From the NCBI GenBank assembly GCA_001464385.1, contig LNFB01000325.1, positions 1 to 64,000 on the forward strand: DNA of 64,000 nucleotides, read 5' to 3'. Source of the DNA: Deltaproteobacteria bacterium Ga0077550. GTDB lineage: Bacteria > Myxococcota_A > Polyangia > Nannocystales > Nannocystaceae. A program made the position numbers and the translations under genes. Positions 47,010-55,334 of this stretch are shown here, in pieces (position 1 is the first letter of the stretch; each line of letters starts with the position of its first letter). The notes beneath the pieces were generated by a model. That model was given only the letters and a program-made list of their open reading frames with translations, was not told the origin of the DNA and made no database searches.

Positions 47010-47078
47010 CGCGCCGGCATGCGCCGCGTCGCGGAGGTCCGCCGCGGCCGCGACGTTCCGTGGTGTAATCGCGCTGAC

Positions 47079-49445
47079 GTGAGCGAACCGGATCAAGGCG
47101 GCGCACCGACCGAGGCCGCGACCATGGACACCGGGCTCGCGGCGGGTCGTCGATTCGCCCGTCGTTACCTCGTCGAGCGGCTCGTCGGTCGCGGCGGCAT
47201 GGGCTCCGTGTGGGCCGTGGTCGACGCGGATCTCGGCGAGCGCGTGGCGCTGAAGACCCTCGATCGCGCGGACTCGTCGGAGCAGACGGTCGAGCGGTTC
47301 CGCCGCGAGGTCCGGCTCGCGCGCCGCGTCACCCACCGCAACGTCGCGCGGATCTTCGACATCGGCGAGGCCGGGGGCGTGCACTACCTGACGATGGAGC
47401 TCGTCGACGGCGAGTCGCTCGCCGATCGCCTGCACCGCGCGCCGCCCGGCGTCGCCGAGGCGTGCCGGCTCGCGGCGCAGATCGCCGAGGGCCTCGCGGC
47501 CGCCCACGCCGCCGAGATCGTCCACCGCGACCTGAAGCCCGGCAACGTGCTCGTCGATCGCAACGGCCGCGCCGTGATCACCGACTTCGGGATCGCGTGC
47601 GCCGTCACGGGCGATGTGAAGCTCACCGTCGAGGGCGCCGGCTTCCTCGGCACGCCCGCGTACATGTCCCCCGAGCAGGTCCGCGGCGACGCCGTCGAAG
47701 CCGCCAGCGACCTCTACTCGCTCGGCGTGATGCTCTTCGAGCTGCTCACGGGGCGGCTGCCGTTCCACGGCGACTCGACGATCTCGCTCGCGCTGGCGCG
47801 GCTGCACCAGGCACCGGACGATCCGCGGGAGCACGCCGCGATCGACGACAGCCTCGCGGCGCTCGTGCTGCAGTGCCTCGCGCTCGATCCTGCCGATCGA
47901 CCCGCCGACGCGAGCGCCGTCGCCCAGCGCCTGCTGGAGCTGCACCCGACGCTCGCGGTCTCGGCCCCGGCGTCGCGTCCGAACCCACGGCCGACGACGG
48001 CCACGACGCGGATCGGCTCGGTCGCGACGCGCACCGGGACGCGGCCGCCCGACGTCTCTGTGGCCGTGCTGCTGTTCCGCTACCGCGGGCCCGCCGGCGA
48101 GGAGTACGTCGCCGAGGCGCTCACCGACGAGATCATCGATCTGCTGTCGCGCAACCGCGGACTGCGGGTGTCCGCCCGCGGCGCGACCGCGAAGTTCGGG
48201 CCCGAGGCCGACCCGCGCGCCGTCGGGCGCGAGCTCGGCGTCGACGTCGTCGTCGATGGCAGCGTGCAGCGCGGCGGCGAGACCATCCGCATCAGCGCGC
48301 GGCTGGTCGCGGTCGACACCGGCGTGCAGCTGTGGAGCGAGCGCTTCGACGGCCGGCTCGTCGACGTGTTCGAGCTGCAGGATCGACTCGCGCGGCAGAT
48401 CGCCGAGACCCTCCGCGTGCAGCTCGAGTCGGCCTCACAGCGCAACGAGGTGCCGGCCGAGGCAGTCGCGATGTACATGCGCGCCCGCAGCCTCATGCGC
48501 TCGTACCACATGGGCGGGCTCGGGCCGGACGGGGCGGTCGGGCTGCTCGAGCAGGTGCTCGCGCAGGCGCCCACGTTCCGGCCCGCGATCGCGGCGCTCG
48601 CCGTCGCGACCGAGCGGACGTGGTTCTCGCCGGCGACGCGCGGCGAGGTGAAGTGGCGCGAGCGCACGGTCGCCGCGATCGAGCACGCGCTCGCGGATGC
48701 CCCCGAGCTCCCCGAGACCCACCTCGCGGCGGCGCGCCTCGGCATGCAGCGGGCCGACTACGCCGCCGCGGCCCACTCGATCACGCGCGCGCTGTCACTC
48801 GCGCCGACCTTCGCGGGCGCGCACGAGGTGCTCGGCAGCCTGCAGTGCGAGGCCGGACGGCCCGAGGAGGGGCTGCGACACCTCCGGCTGGCGGTGGCGC
48901 TCGATCCGACGCTGCTCACCGCGCGCATGTACGAGGCGCGCCACTACGAGATGCACGGCCGACACGCCGAGGCCGACGCGCTCATGGCGGAGGCCGAGCA
49001 GCACAGCGCGCGCTTCGAGATCACGGTCGTCGCGACCACGGCCCGCATTGCGGCGTGGCGCGGCGATCTCGAGACCGTGTCCCGTCAGCGCGGCAAGCTG
49101 CTCGGCGCCGGCAACGACGGGAGCCTGTTCGACGTGCTCCTGCAGGGCTACCTGGGCCTGACCTCGCTGCCCGAGGCGCTGGCGAACCTGCGCACCCTGC
49201 TGCACCCCGACTTCGGGCCGCGCTTCGTCACCCTCGGCAAGCAGCTCGCGATCGAGGCGCTCGCGCGGGTCGGCGAGGTCGACGTCGCCGAGGAGCTCCT
49301 GGCCGAGGCGGCCGACGGCGCGCTGGTCGATCTCGACTGGCTCGATCACTGTCCCATGCTGGTATCGCTGCGCGGCCGACCGCGGTTCGCCGAGCTGCGC
49401 GCGAAGGTCCGCGCGCGCGCCGAGGCGATCTGGGTGGTCGAGTAG
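47079..49445 (+). CDS. Ser/Thr kinase with TolB-like domain and TPRs
   Basis: A 788-residue protein. The kinase (about 30-290) is complete: GRGGMGSVW, K59 in VALKTL, HRDLKPGNVL, DFGIA and TPAYMSPEQV. Residues about 325-450 form the TolB/FlgO-like alpha/beta domain (VAVLLFRYRGPAGEEYVAEALTDEI ... VDGSVQRGGETIRISARLV) often found in adenylate cyclase and kinase fusions. The rest is TPR repeats (AAAHSITRALSLAPTFAGAHEVLG, GRPEEGLRHLRLAVALDPTL). No membrane helix is evident, so it is probably cytoplasmic. GTG 47079 is used; ATG 47124 is possible. Confidence 0.9.
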   Translation: MSEPDQGGAPTEAATMDTGLAAGRRFARRYLVERLVGRGGMGSVWAVVDADLGERVALKTLDRADSSEQTVERFRREVRLARRVTHRNVARIFDIGEAGGVHYLTMELVDGESLADRLHRAPPGVAEACRLAAQIAEGLAAAHAAEIVHRDLKPGNVLVDRNGRAVITDFGIACAVTGDVKLTVEGAGFLGTPAYMSPEQVRGDAVEAASDLYSLGVMLFELLTGRLPFHGDSTISLALARLHQAPDDPREHAAIDDSLAALVLQCLALDPADRPADASAVAQRLLELHPTLAVSAPASRPNPRPTTATTRIGSVATRTGTRPPDVSVAVLLFRYRGPAGEEYVAEALTDEIIDLLSRNRGLRVSARGATAKFGPEADPRAVGRELGVDVVVDGSVQRGGETIRISARLVAVDTGVQLWSERFDGRLVDVFELQDRLARQIAETLRVQLESASQRNEVPAEAVAMYMRARSLMRSYHMGGLGPDGAVGLLEQVLAQAPTFRPAIAALAVATERTWFSPATRGEVKWRERTVAAIEHALADAPELPETHLAAARLGMQRADYAAAAHSITRALSLAPTFAGAHEVLGSLQCEAGRPEEGLRHLRLAVALDPTLLTARMYEARHYEMHGRHAEADALMAEAEQHSARFEITVVATTARIAAWRGDLETVSRQRGKLLGAGNDGSLFDVLLQGYLGLTSLPEALANLRTLLHPDFGPRFVTLGKQLAIEALARVGEVDVAEELLAEAADGALVDLDWLDHCPMLVSLRGRPRFAELRAKVRARAEAIWVVE

Positions 49446-49451
49446 CCAGCG

Positions 49452-49473
49452 AAGCCGCTCAGCGCGGCGGCTT
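49452..49473. terminator. hairpin spanning a convergent junction
   Basis: 7-bp stem AAGCCGC / GCGGCTT with an 8-base loop that contains the stop of the leftward gene at 49459. It follows the kinase stop by 6 bases and can fold on both strands. Confidence 0.45.
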
Positions 49474-49974
49474 GTCGGCGGACTTCTCGGGCGGCTTCTC
49501 GGTCTGGCCGGCGCGATCGTCCCCCGCGAGCACGCGCAGCCACAGCGGCATGACCTCGGCGATCTCGCGCCCACCCTGCGCCGGGACGACCGCGTGCGCG
49601 AGGCCGTGGTTCGACATGTACGAGACGATCGCCGCGGCGCCGTCGCGCACCTGCGCGGCGACATCGGGCTCGAGGGTGAGCCGGCCGATGCGACCTGTCG
49701 GCGCCGGGAAGTGGAACGCCTCGGCGGCCTCGGTCGGCAGCACGCCGACGACGTCGAGCCGCACCTTCTCGACGAAGCGGCGCACCGCGTCGTAGATCTC
49801 GCCCTTGGGCTTGCCGCGCAGCGACGCGACCGGCAGGCCCGGGGGGCGCGGCGCTGCGGGAGCCGACGGCTTGCCACCGCCGCCGCGCGGGCGGTTGCGG
49901 GCCGCCTCGGCCTTCGCGATGTCCTCTTTGCTGACCAGCCCCGCGGCCGCGAGCTTCGCCTTCAAGTCGAGCAC
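49459..49974 (-). CDS. DUF2058-family protein
   Basis: A 171-residue protein. The N-terminus LDLKAKLAAAGLVSKEDIAKAEAARNR is the DUF2058 (YaiL-like) start, with a basic low-complexity linker. The middle RFVEKVRLD and IGRLTLEPDVAAQVRDG AAAIVSYMSNHGLAHAVVP fit the family pattern of a small beta domain. The family is called polynucleotide-associated without firm evidence. The C-terminal about 25 residues are Lys/Pro-rich. GTG 49974 is chosen because homology begins there. Confidence 0.78.
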   Translation of the reverse strand: MLDLKAKLAAAGLVSKEDIAKAEAARNRPRGGGGKPSAPAAPRPPGLPVASLRGKPKGEIYDAVRRFVEKVRLDVVGVLPTEAAEAFHFPAPTGRIGRLTLEPDVAAQVRDGAAAIVSYMSNHGLAHAVVPAQGGREIAEVMPLWLRVLAGDDRAGQTEKPPEKSADKPPR

Positions 49975-50021
49975 GGCGCCGAGCTTACCTCGACCTCGTG
50001 CCGGGCACGAGGGACGGCGGG

Positions 50022-51722
50022 CTAATTCCCGTCGCTGCGCATGCGCCCGACGCGGTCGATCTGGCGCCGCGCCGCCGTCTCGAGCGCGTCGAGCCGGGCG
50101 ATGATCCGCATCACGTTCTCGACCTGGGTGCGGTGCGCATCGCCGAGCTGGTTGACCATCTCGCTGATGGTCTCGACCGCACGCGTGATCTGCCGGCTGC
50201 CGCGGGTCTGCTCCTGGGTCGAGCGCTCGACGTGCCGCGTGATGGCCTTCATCTTCTCGGCCGAGCGCATGATTTGCTCGCCGCCGCGGGCCTGCTCGGC
50301 GGTCGCGGTCGCGACCTGTTGCACGGTCGTGGCCACGACGTTGATCGCGTCGGTGACCTGCTTGCTGCCCTTGGTCTGCTCGACCGTGGCGCGGGCGATC
50401 TCGCGGACCATCTGGGTCGAGCGGCGCGCCGCGTCGGAGATGCGCTTGAGCGCGTCCTCGGCCTGATGGCTGACGCGCACGCCGTCGTCGACGCTCTTGC
50501 TCGAGCGCTGCACCGCGGCGACGGCGTTCCGGCTCTCGCGCTGCACCGCCTTGATGATCTCGGCGATCTCCTTGGTGCTGGTCGCCGAGCGCTCGGCGAG
50601 GTCCTTGATCTCGTCGGCGACGACCGCGAAGCCCTTGCCGTGCTCGCCGGCCTGCGCGGCGATGATGGCGGCGTTGAGCGCGAGCAGGTTGGTCTGCTCG
50701 GAGACGTCGTCGATGACGCTGAGGATCTTGCCGATCTCGTCGATGCGATCGCCGAGGCGCCCGATGACGCTCACGGCGTCGGCGGCCGACTTCTTGATCA
50801 GGTTGATGACCTCGATGGTCTGGCTGATGGCGTCGACGCCACCCTCGGCCGCCCACACCACCTCCTCGGAGAGCTGGGCGGTCTCGTTGGCGTTGTTCTC
50901 GACCTGCTGGATCGAGATGTCCATCTCGTTCATCGCGCTCGAGGTCTCCTCGGCGGTGGACGACAGCGCCTCGATGTTCTTGGCGACCTCCTTCACCGAG
51001 AACGTCATCTCCTCGATCGAGGTCGCGGTCTGCTGCACCGAGGCCGCGAGGTTGAGCATGCTCTCGGCGACCTCGTCGTTGGCGGCGGCCATCTCGAGGA
51101 TCGAGCTCGAGCTCTCCTCGGCGTTCGACGCCAGCGACTCGACGCTGGTGCTGATGCCCTGGAGGTTGTCGCTCATCGTCGTGAGCGCCTGGCGCGTCTC
51201 GTCGATCTTGCGCAGGTCGTTGTCGAAGTCGCGCTGGAACTCCTCGAGCAGCGGGGCGAGGGCCGTCCGCGGCCGGGCACCGAGCTCGCGCTCGAGCTCG
51301 CGATTGCGCTTGATCAGCGCCTCGAGCTGGGTCTCGAGCTGGGCCTCGCGCGCGCGGTTGCCCTCGCTGCCGGCGTCGAGGGGCGACGTCGCGGCGAGGG
51401 CCGCCGTGGCGGCGGCGAGGCGCTCGCGGAGGTCCTGGAGCTCCGCGGTCCGACGCGCGTCGTCGGCCGGGGCGAGGGCCGGCTGGGCGCGGGCGAGCCT
51501 CAGCTCGTCCTCGGCCGCGCGCAGGCGATCCTGCAGCCGCTCGTGGCCGCGGACCATCGTGAGCGCATCGGTGCCGAGCAGCCAGCCGGCGACGCCGGCG
51601 GCGAGCGCCGCGACCCCGACGATCTGGGGCTGCACCCCGCCGAGCGCCGCGCCCAATCCACCGAGGCCGAGCAGGGCCGGGATCCACGGGGGCATGCGGA
51701 GGGTTTCGCTCGAATCGGCCAC
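50022..51722 (-). CDS. methyl-accepting chemotaxis protein without periplasmic sensor
   Basis: A 566-residue chemoreceptor. Two adjacent N-terminal membrane helices (about 11-50) have almost no loop, so it has no periplasmic ligand domain. A coiled coil (about 60-170) follows and then the long signalling hairpin. The tip, [21 protein letters not shown] followed by [17 protein letters not shown], is recognisable, with IIAAQ in place of the usual IEAARAGE, so CheA/CheW coupling is probable but altered. No CheR-docking pentapeptide at the C-terminus. No che genes are near. It probably senses an internal or membrane state. Confidence 0.93.
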   Translation of the reverse strand: MADSSETLRMPPWIPALLGLGGLGAALGGVQPQIVGVAALAAGVAGWLLGTDALTMVRGHERLQDRLRAAEDELRLARAQPALAPADDARRTAELQDLRERLAAATAALAATSPLDAGSEGNRAREAQLETQLEALIKRNRELERELGARPRTALAPLLEEFQRDFDNDLRKIDETRQALTTMSDNLQGISTSVESLASNAEESSSSILEMAAANDEVAESMLNLAASVQQTATSIEEMTFSVKEVAKNIEALSSTAEETSSAMNEMDISIQQVENNANETAQLSEEVVWAAEGGVDAISQTIEVINLIKKSAADAVSVIGRLGDRIDEIGKILSVIDDVSEQTNLLALNAAIIAAQAGEHGKGFAVVADEIKDLAERSATSTKEIAEIIKAVQRESRNAVAAVQRSSKSVDDGVRVSHQAEDALKRISDAARRSTQMVREIARATVEQTKGSKQVTDAINVVATTVQQVATATAEQARGGEQIMRSAEKMKAITRHVERSTQEQTRGSRQITRAVETISEMVNQLGDAHRTQVENVMRIIARLDALETAARRQIDRVGRMRSDGN

Positions 51723-51813
51723 GTGGGGCCGATCATATACGTGCCCGGTGGCGCAATGACAAATCGCGGTCGCGGCACTGGATCGTCCAGGCGCCGGGCC
51801 CCGCCCTCGGCCG

Positions 51814-52788
51814 TCAGAGCAGCTCGAGCTGTGTGGCGTCGGGTTGCAGCTCGACCGCTGCGCCCGCCTCGGTCAACACGCGCGCGCCGCTGGTCACCCA
51901 CGCCGCGTCGCCGCGCAACAGCACGTTGGGCTCGCCGCACGCCCGCCAGAAGGCGAGCAGCTCGTCGGTGCGGAACCTGCCGGGGCACGTCACGTCGACC
52001 AGCTCGATCTTTTCGCCAGCCGCCTGGCGCGCGCGCCACTGCTCGGCCTCGCGGCGGATCGGCTGGGGTGCGTCGACCATGACGAGCGCCGCGATCTCCC
52101 GGCGGCGCAGGCCGGCGCCGTCGAGCGCGTCGTGGGGCCACAACAGGATCGGCGACTCCGGATCGTGGCCCTCGATGTGGGGCGCGAACCTCGGGTGGGC
52201 GGCGACGCGGATCTTCGAGTGGCAGGCCCGCGCGATCTGGATCGCCCCCGTCGCGGTCGCGACGAGCACCAGGACCTCGCCGCCGAGCGCCGCGAGCATC
52301 TCGAGCCCCTCGACCCGCAGCGTCGGCGGCCCTGATGGCAGCGCCCACTCGGGTTGGGCGCGCAGCAGCAACCAGTCGCACTCGACGGGGCGCGCGCCCG
52401 GCCCGAGCCCCCAGGTGTAGAGGCACACCACGCCGCCGGTGCGGTGGCGCATCCGCAGCGACGCGCCACCCATCGGCAGGCCCGAGGGCACCGCGTCGAG
52501 CTGCAGGCGGCCGATGCCGAACTCGCGGTCGTACTCGACGAGCACGGCGCGGGCGAGCGACGTGCGCTGCGGCGGCGAGATGTTCGCCAGCGCCAGCGCG
52601 TAGATCAGATCGCGGTGGCCGACCCACGGGCCGGGCATCAGTCGCGGCTGCGCGCCGATGTGCGACAGGAAGCACGTGCGGCCCGGCTGCGAGTCGTCGA
52701 TGCTGAGCCGCTCGCGCGCGAGCATCCGCTGCACCGCGCCGAGCTCGTCGGCGCGCGCGGCCGGGGTCTGCTTCTTGCTGCGGCTCAT
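51814..52788 (-). CDS. protein of unknown function, third gene of the LysR-tadA operon
   Basis: A 324-residue soluble protein with no recognised domain. The N-terminus is basic ([17 protein letters not shown]) and the remainder alternates beta and helix. Parts such as [22 protein letters not shown] and [14 protein letters not shown] have a Rossmann-like or helicase-like rhythm but lack a Walker motif. ATG 52788 overlaps the tadA TGA (ATGA) and has GGAGG upstream. Translation coupling to tadA suggests a link with RNA, but this is inference only. Confidence 0.75.
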   Translation of the reverse strand: MSRSKKQTPAARADELGAVQRMLARERLSIDDSQPGRTCFLSHIGAQPRLMPGPWVGHRDLIYALALANISPPQRTSLARAVLVEYDREFGIGRLQLDAVPSGLPMGGASLRMRHRTGGVVCLYTWGLGPGARPVECDWLLLRAQPEWALPSGPPTLRVEGLEMLAALGGEVLVLVATATGAIQIARACHSKIRVAAHPRFAPHIEGHDPESPILLWPHDALDGAGLRRREIAALVMVDAPQPIRREAEQWRARQAAGEKIELVDVTCPGRFRTDELLAFWRACGEPNVLLRGDAAWVTSGARVLTEAGAAVELQPDATQLELL

Positions 52789-53339
52789 GACGGATCCTCC
52801 GCGGCGCCGCGCCGATCCGGGGCGCCGCGCCGATCCGCGCTGCGGCGTGCTCGGGCGTCGCGGAAGAAGGACTGCAGCACCGCGGCGCACGGCTCGGCGA
52901 GGACCCCGGGGACCACGGCGAGCCGGTGGTTGAGCCGCGCGTCGTCGCAGATGCAGTACAGCGATCGGACCGCCCCGGCCTTGGGGTCGGCGGCCCCGTA
53001 GACCAGCCGCGCGACGCGGGCGTTGACGATCGCGCCGGCGCACATCGGGCACGGCTCGAGCGTCACGTACAGTGTGGCGCCATCGACCCGCCAGCGCGCC
53101 GCGCCGCGGCAGGCGTCGCGCAGCGCGACGATCTCGGCGTGGCCCACCGGGTCGTCGTCGATCTCGCGGCGGTTGCGACCGACGCCGACGATGCGTCCGT
53201 CCTGGACCACGAGAGCGCCGACAGGGACGTCGCCCGCGGCCGCCGCCTGCTCGGCGATCGCGAGGGCATGCCGCATGAACACCTCGTCCTCGGCGCGAGC
53301 CTCGAGGGACGGGACGTCGCGTGCGCGTGGGCTCGCCAT
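52785..53339 (-). CDS. tadA: tRNA-specific adenosine deaminase
   Basis: A 184-residue zinc deaminase that makes inosine at position 34 of tRNA-Arg(ACG). HAEIVALRDA gives the His ligand and catalytic Glu, and TLEPCPMCAGAIVNARV gives the two Cys ligands. ARLVYGAADPKAGAVRSL and LNHRLAVVPGVLAEPCAAVLQSFFR complete the family. The C-terminus has an extra Arg/Asp-rich tail. The ATG 53339 shares one base with the LysR stop; the end overlaps the next gene by 4 bases. The TadA/CumB split is uncertain by eye, but the VVPGVL and FFR features favour TadA. Confidence 0.92.
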   Translation of the reverse strand: MASPRARDVPSLEARAEDEVFMRHALAIAEQAAAAGDVPVGALVVQDGRIVGVGRNRREIDDDPVGHAEIVALRDACRGAARWRVDGATLYVTLEPCPMCAGAIVNARVARLVYGAADPKAGAVRSLYCICDDARLNHRLAVVPGVLAEPCAAVLQSFFRDARARRSADRRGAPDRRGAAEDPS

Positions 53340-54304
53340 CAGCGACGTCCAGCTTGGCCGGTTCGGCGTCGCGCTGCAATCGTCGCGGGCTTCGTCCACG
53401 GTGCGGCCCACGGCGGCGACGCCCAGCGCTCGGCGAGGAACTCGACGAACAGCCGGACCTTGGCCGACAGGTGTCGATTGTGCGGATACACCGCCCAGAT
53501 CGTCCCGGACTCGGACGTGTCGGGGAGCACGCGCTCGAGCGAGCCGTCGGCCAGCGACGCGTTGACGATGAAGTCGGGCAGGCGCGCGATGCCCTGGCCC
53601 GCCTTGGCCATCTCGCGCAGCGCCTCGCCGTTGTTCGCGGTGACGCGGCCCTCGCCCGTCACCGTCACCTCGTGCCCGCCCTCGGTGAACCGCCACGATT
53701 GCCCGGTGGGGCTGTACGTGTACTGCAGGCACGCGTGCTGGCGCAGCTCGGCGGCCCGCGTCGGCCGGCCGTGCGCGTCGAGATAGGCCGGGCTCGCGAC
53801 GAGCACCATGCACGACGACGCCAGCTTGCGCGCGATCATGCTGGAGTCGGACAGCGCGCCGATGCGGATCGCCAGGTCGAAGCCCTCGCCGAGGAGATCG
53901 ACGCGCCGATCGGACAGATCCATCTCGACGTGGAGGTCGGGGTGGCGCTCGAGGAACCGTGCGATCTCCGGCGTGACGTGCTCGACCCCGAAGCTCATCG
54001 GCAAGGCCACCCGCAGGGTCCCGCGCGGCGAGGTCTGCAACGACGTGACCGTGCCCTCGGCCTCGGTGAGCTCGTCGAGGATTCGCCGACAGCGGTCGTA
54101 GAACCCGCTGCCCACGTCGGTGAGCGTCAGCTTGCGGGTGGTGCGGTTGAGCAGCCGCGCCCCGAGGCGATCCTCCAGCGCGCCGAGCTGGCGGCTCACG
54201 AACGACTTCGACACGCCGAGGCTCGCGGCCGCGGCCGTGAACCCGCCGTCGGCGACGACGCGGACGAAGACCTCGAGCTGGGCGAGTTCGTTCATCGTGG
54301 CCAT
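53339..54304 (-). CDS. LysR-family transcriptional regulator
   Basis: A 321-residue LysR regulator. The HTH (residues about 5-65: LAQLEVFVRVVADGGFTAAA, SLGVSKSFVSRQLGALEDRLG) is followed by the effector-binding domain (RGTLRVALPMSFGVEHVTPE ... LPDTSESGTIWAVYPHNRHLSAKVRLFVEFL). It belongs to the AaeR/DsdC-like crp-type group common in proteobacteria (closest by feel to the PA2220/YhjC branch). ATG 54304 has GGAG upstream. It heads an unusual operon: LysR, tadA, unknown, with overlapping ends. The Kir-type channel gene lies 11 bases upstream on the same strand. Confidence 0.93.
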   Translation of the reverse strand: MATMNELAQLEVFVRVVADGGFTAAAASLGVSKSFVSRQLGALEDRLGARLLNRTTRKLTLTDVGSGFYDRCRRILDELTEAEGTVTSLQTSPRGTLRVALPMSFGVEHVTPEIARFLERHPDLHVEMDLSDRRVDLLGEGFDLAIRIGALSDSSMIARKLASSCMVLVASPAYLDAHGRPTRAAELRQHACLQYTYSPTGQSWRFTEGGHEVTVTGEGRVTANNGEALREMAKAGQGIARLPDFIVNASLADGSLERVLPDTSESGTIWAVYPHNRHLSAKVRLFVEFLAERWASPPWAAPWTKPATIAARRRTGQAGRR

Positions 54305-54315
54305 GGTGTGCTCCT

Positions 54316-55185
54316 TCAATCGGTGCGGACGACGTCGTGGATCCTGCCCACGTCCATCTGGAAGCGGCCGGGCGAGTGCGGCGAGATGATGTCGACGAAG
54401 CGGTGGTTCCAGCGGATGTCGTGGAACTCGTAGAGGTGCCGGGCGTGGACGGTCTGGGCGAACGTGCCGTCGATGCCGGTGAGGGTGACGATGAACATCA
54501 CCTCGTCGGCCGCGAGCGAGGCCTCGTCCTCGCCCCACAGCGGGCTCTGCTCGTCGATCTCGTGCAGCACCAACCAGCTCATGCTGAACAGCGGCGACGA
54601 GGTCCGATCGAGCTTCAGCTCGTGGAGGCGGCGCAGCCGGTGGCCCTCGGCGGTGACCTCGCTCTTCAGCATGGTGACGCGGATCGAGGCCTCGACCAGG
54701 TCGTTGCCGCGGTCGTTCGCGAGGCGGAACTGCAGCGTCGGCCGGCCGTTGCGGAGGTTCACCGTCATGAGGCGGCTGAAGGTCACGCGCGCGCTGGGCC
54801 GCGAGAACTTGGCGAACACCAGGCCGGTGGCCAGCGCGGTGTACATGATGCCGAACAGCGCCTCGAAGGTGACGAGCATGTTGGCGTACAGGCTCTTGGG
54901 CGCGACGGCCCCGTAGCCGATGGTCGCGAAGGTCTGCACGCTGAAGTAGAACGCCTGCGCGAAATCGAGGCGCTCGGCCCCGGAGAAGCCGGTGGGGTCG
55001 AGGCGGAACGCCGCCGCGAACGCGAGGTTGATGACGAGATAGGCGGCCGCGAGGAATCCGATGAGCCAGCGCCAGCGCCGGCGCATCAGGTCGTAGTAGA
55101 GGTCGGACAGGGGCCGCCGCGTCACGCCGATGCGCACGGTGTTGGTCGGGTCGCGGCGGATCGGCTCGGACATGCGCGCGGGCAT
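54316..55185 (-). CDS. inward-rectifier-type (Kir) potassium channel
   Basis: A 289-residue KirBac-like channel. Two membrane helices (about 42-62 and 105-130) flank the pore loop with the K+ filter TIGYG (FATIGYGAVAPKS). The C-terminal about 160 residues form the Ig-like cytoplasmic Kir domain (RLMTVNLRNGRPTLQFRLAND, ASIRVTMLKSEVT, LTGIDGTFAQTVHARHLYEF). ATG 55185 has GGGAGG 10 bases upstream and is favoured over ATG 55203 and 55173. K+ conduction across the inner membrane, gated by lipid or ligands, is expected. It may be cotranscribed with the LysR gene. Confidence 0.93.
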   Translation of the reverse strand: MPARMSEPIRRDPTNTVRIGVTRRPLSDLYYDLMRRRWRWLIGFLAAAYLVINLAFAAAFRLDPTGFSGAERLDFAQAFYFSVQTFATIGYGAVAPKSLYANMLVTFEALFGIMYTALATGLVFAKFSRPSARVTFSRLMTVNLRNGRPTLQFRLANDRGNDLVEASIRVTMLKSEVTAEGHRLRRLHELKLDRTSSPLFSMSWLVLHEIDEQSPLWGEDEASLAADEVMFIVTLTGIDGTFAQTVHARHLYEFHDIRWNHRFVDIISPHSPGRFQMDVGRIHDVVRTD

Positions 55186-55334
55186 GGTGTCCCAGCCTCC
55201 CATGGGCGCACAAGCGATGGCGCCGCGCGTGGGCGACCGCCCCGCGAGCGCTCGCGCGTTCGATCCAACCCGTTCGGGCAGGCGCGGGATACCATGGTGG
55301 TGGCGCCGTTCCCCCCGGTCGCCCACCACCGCCC

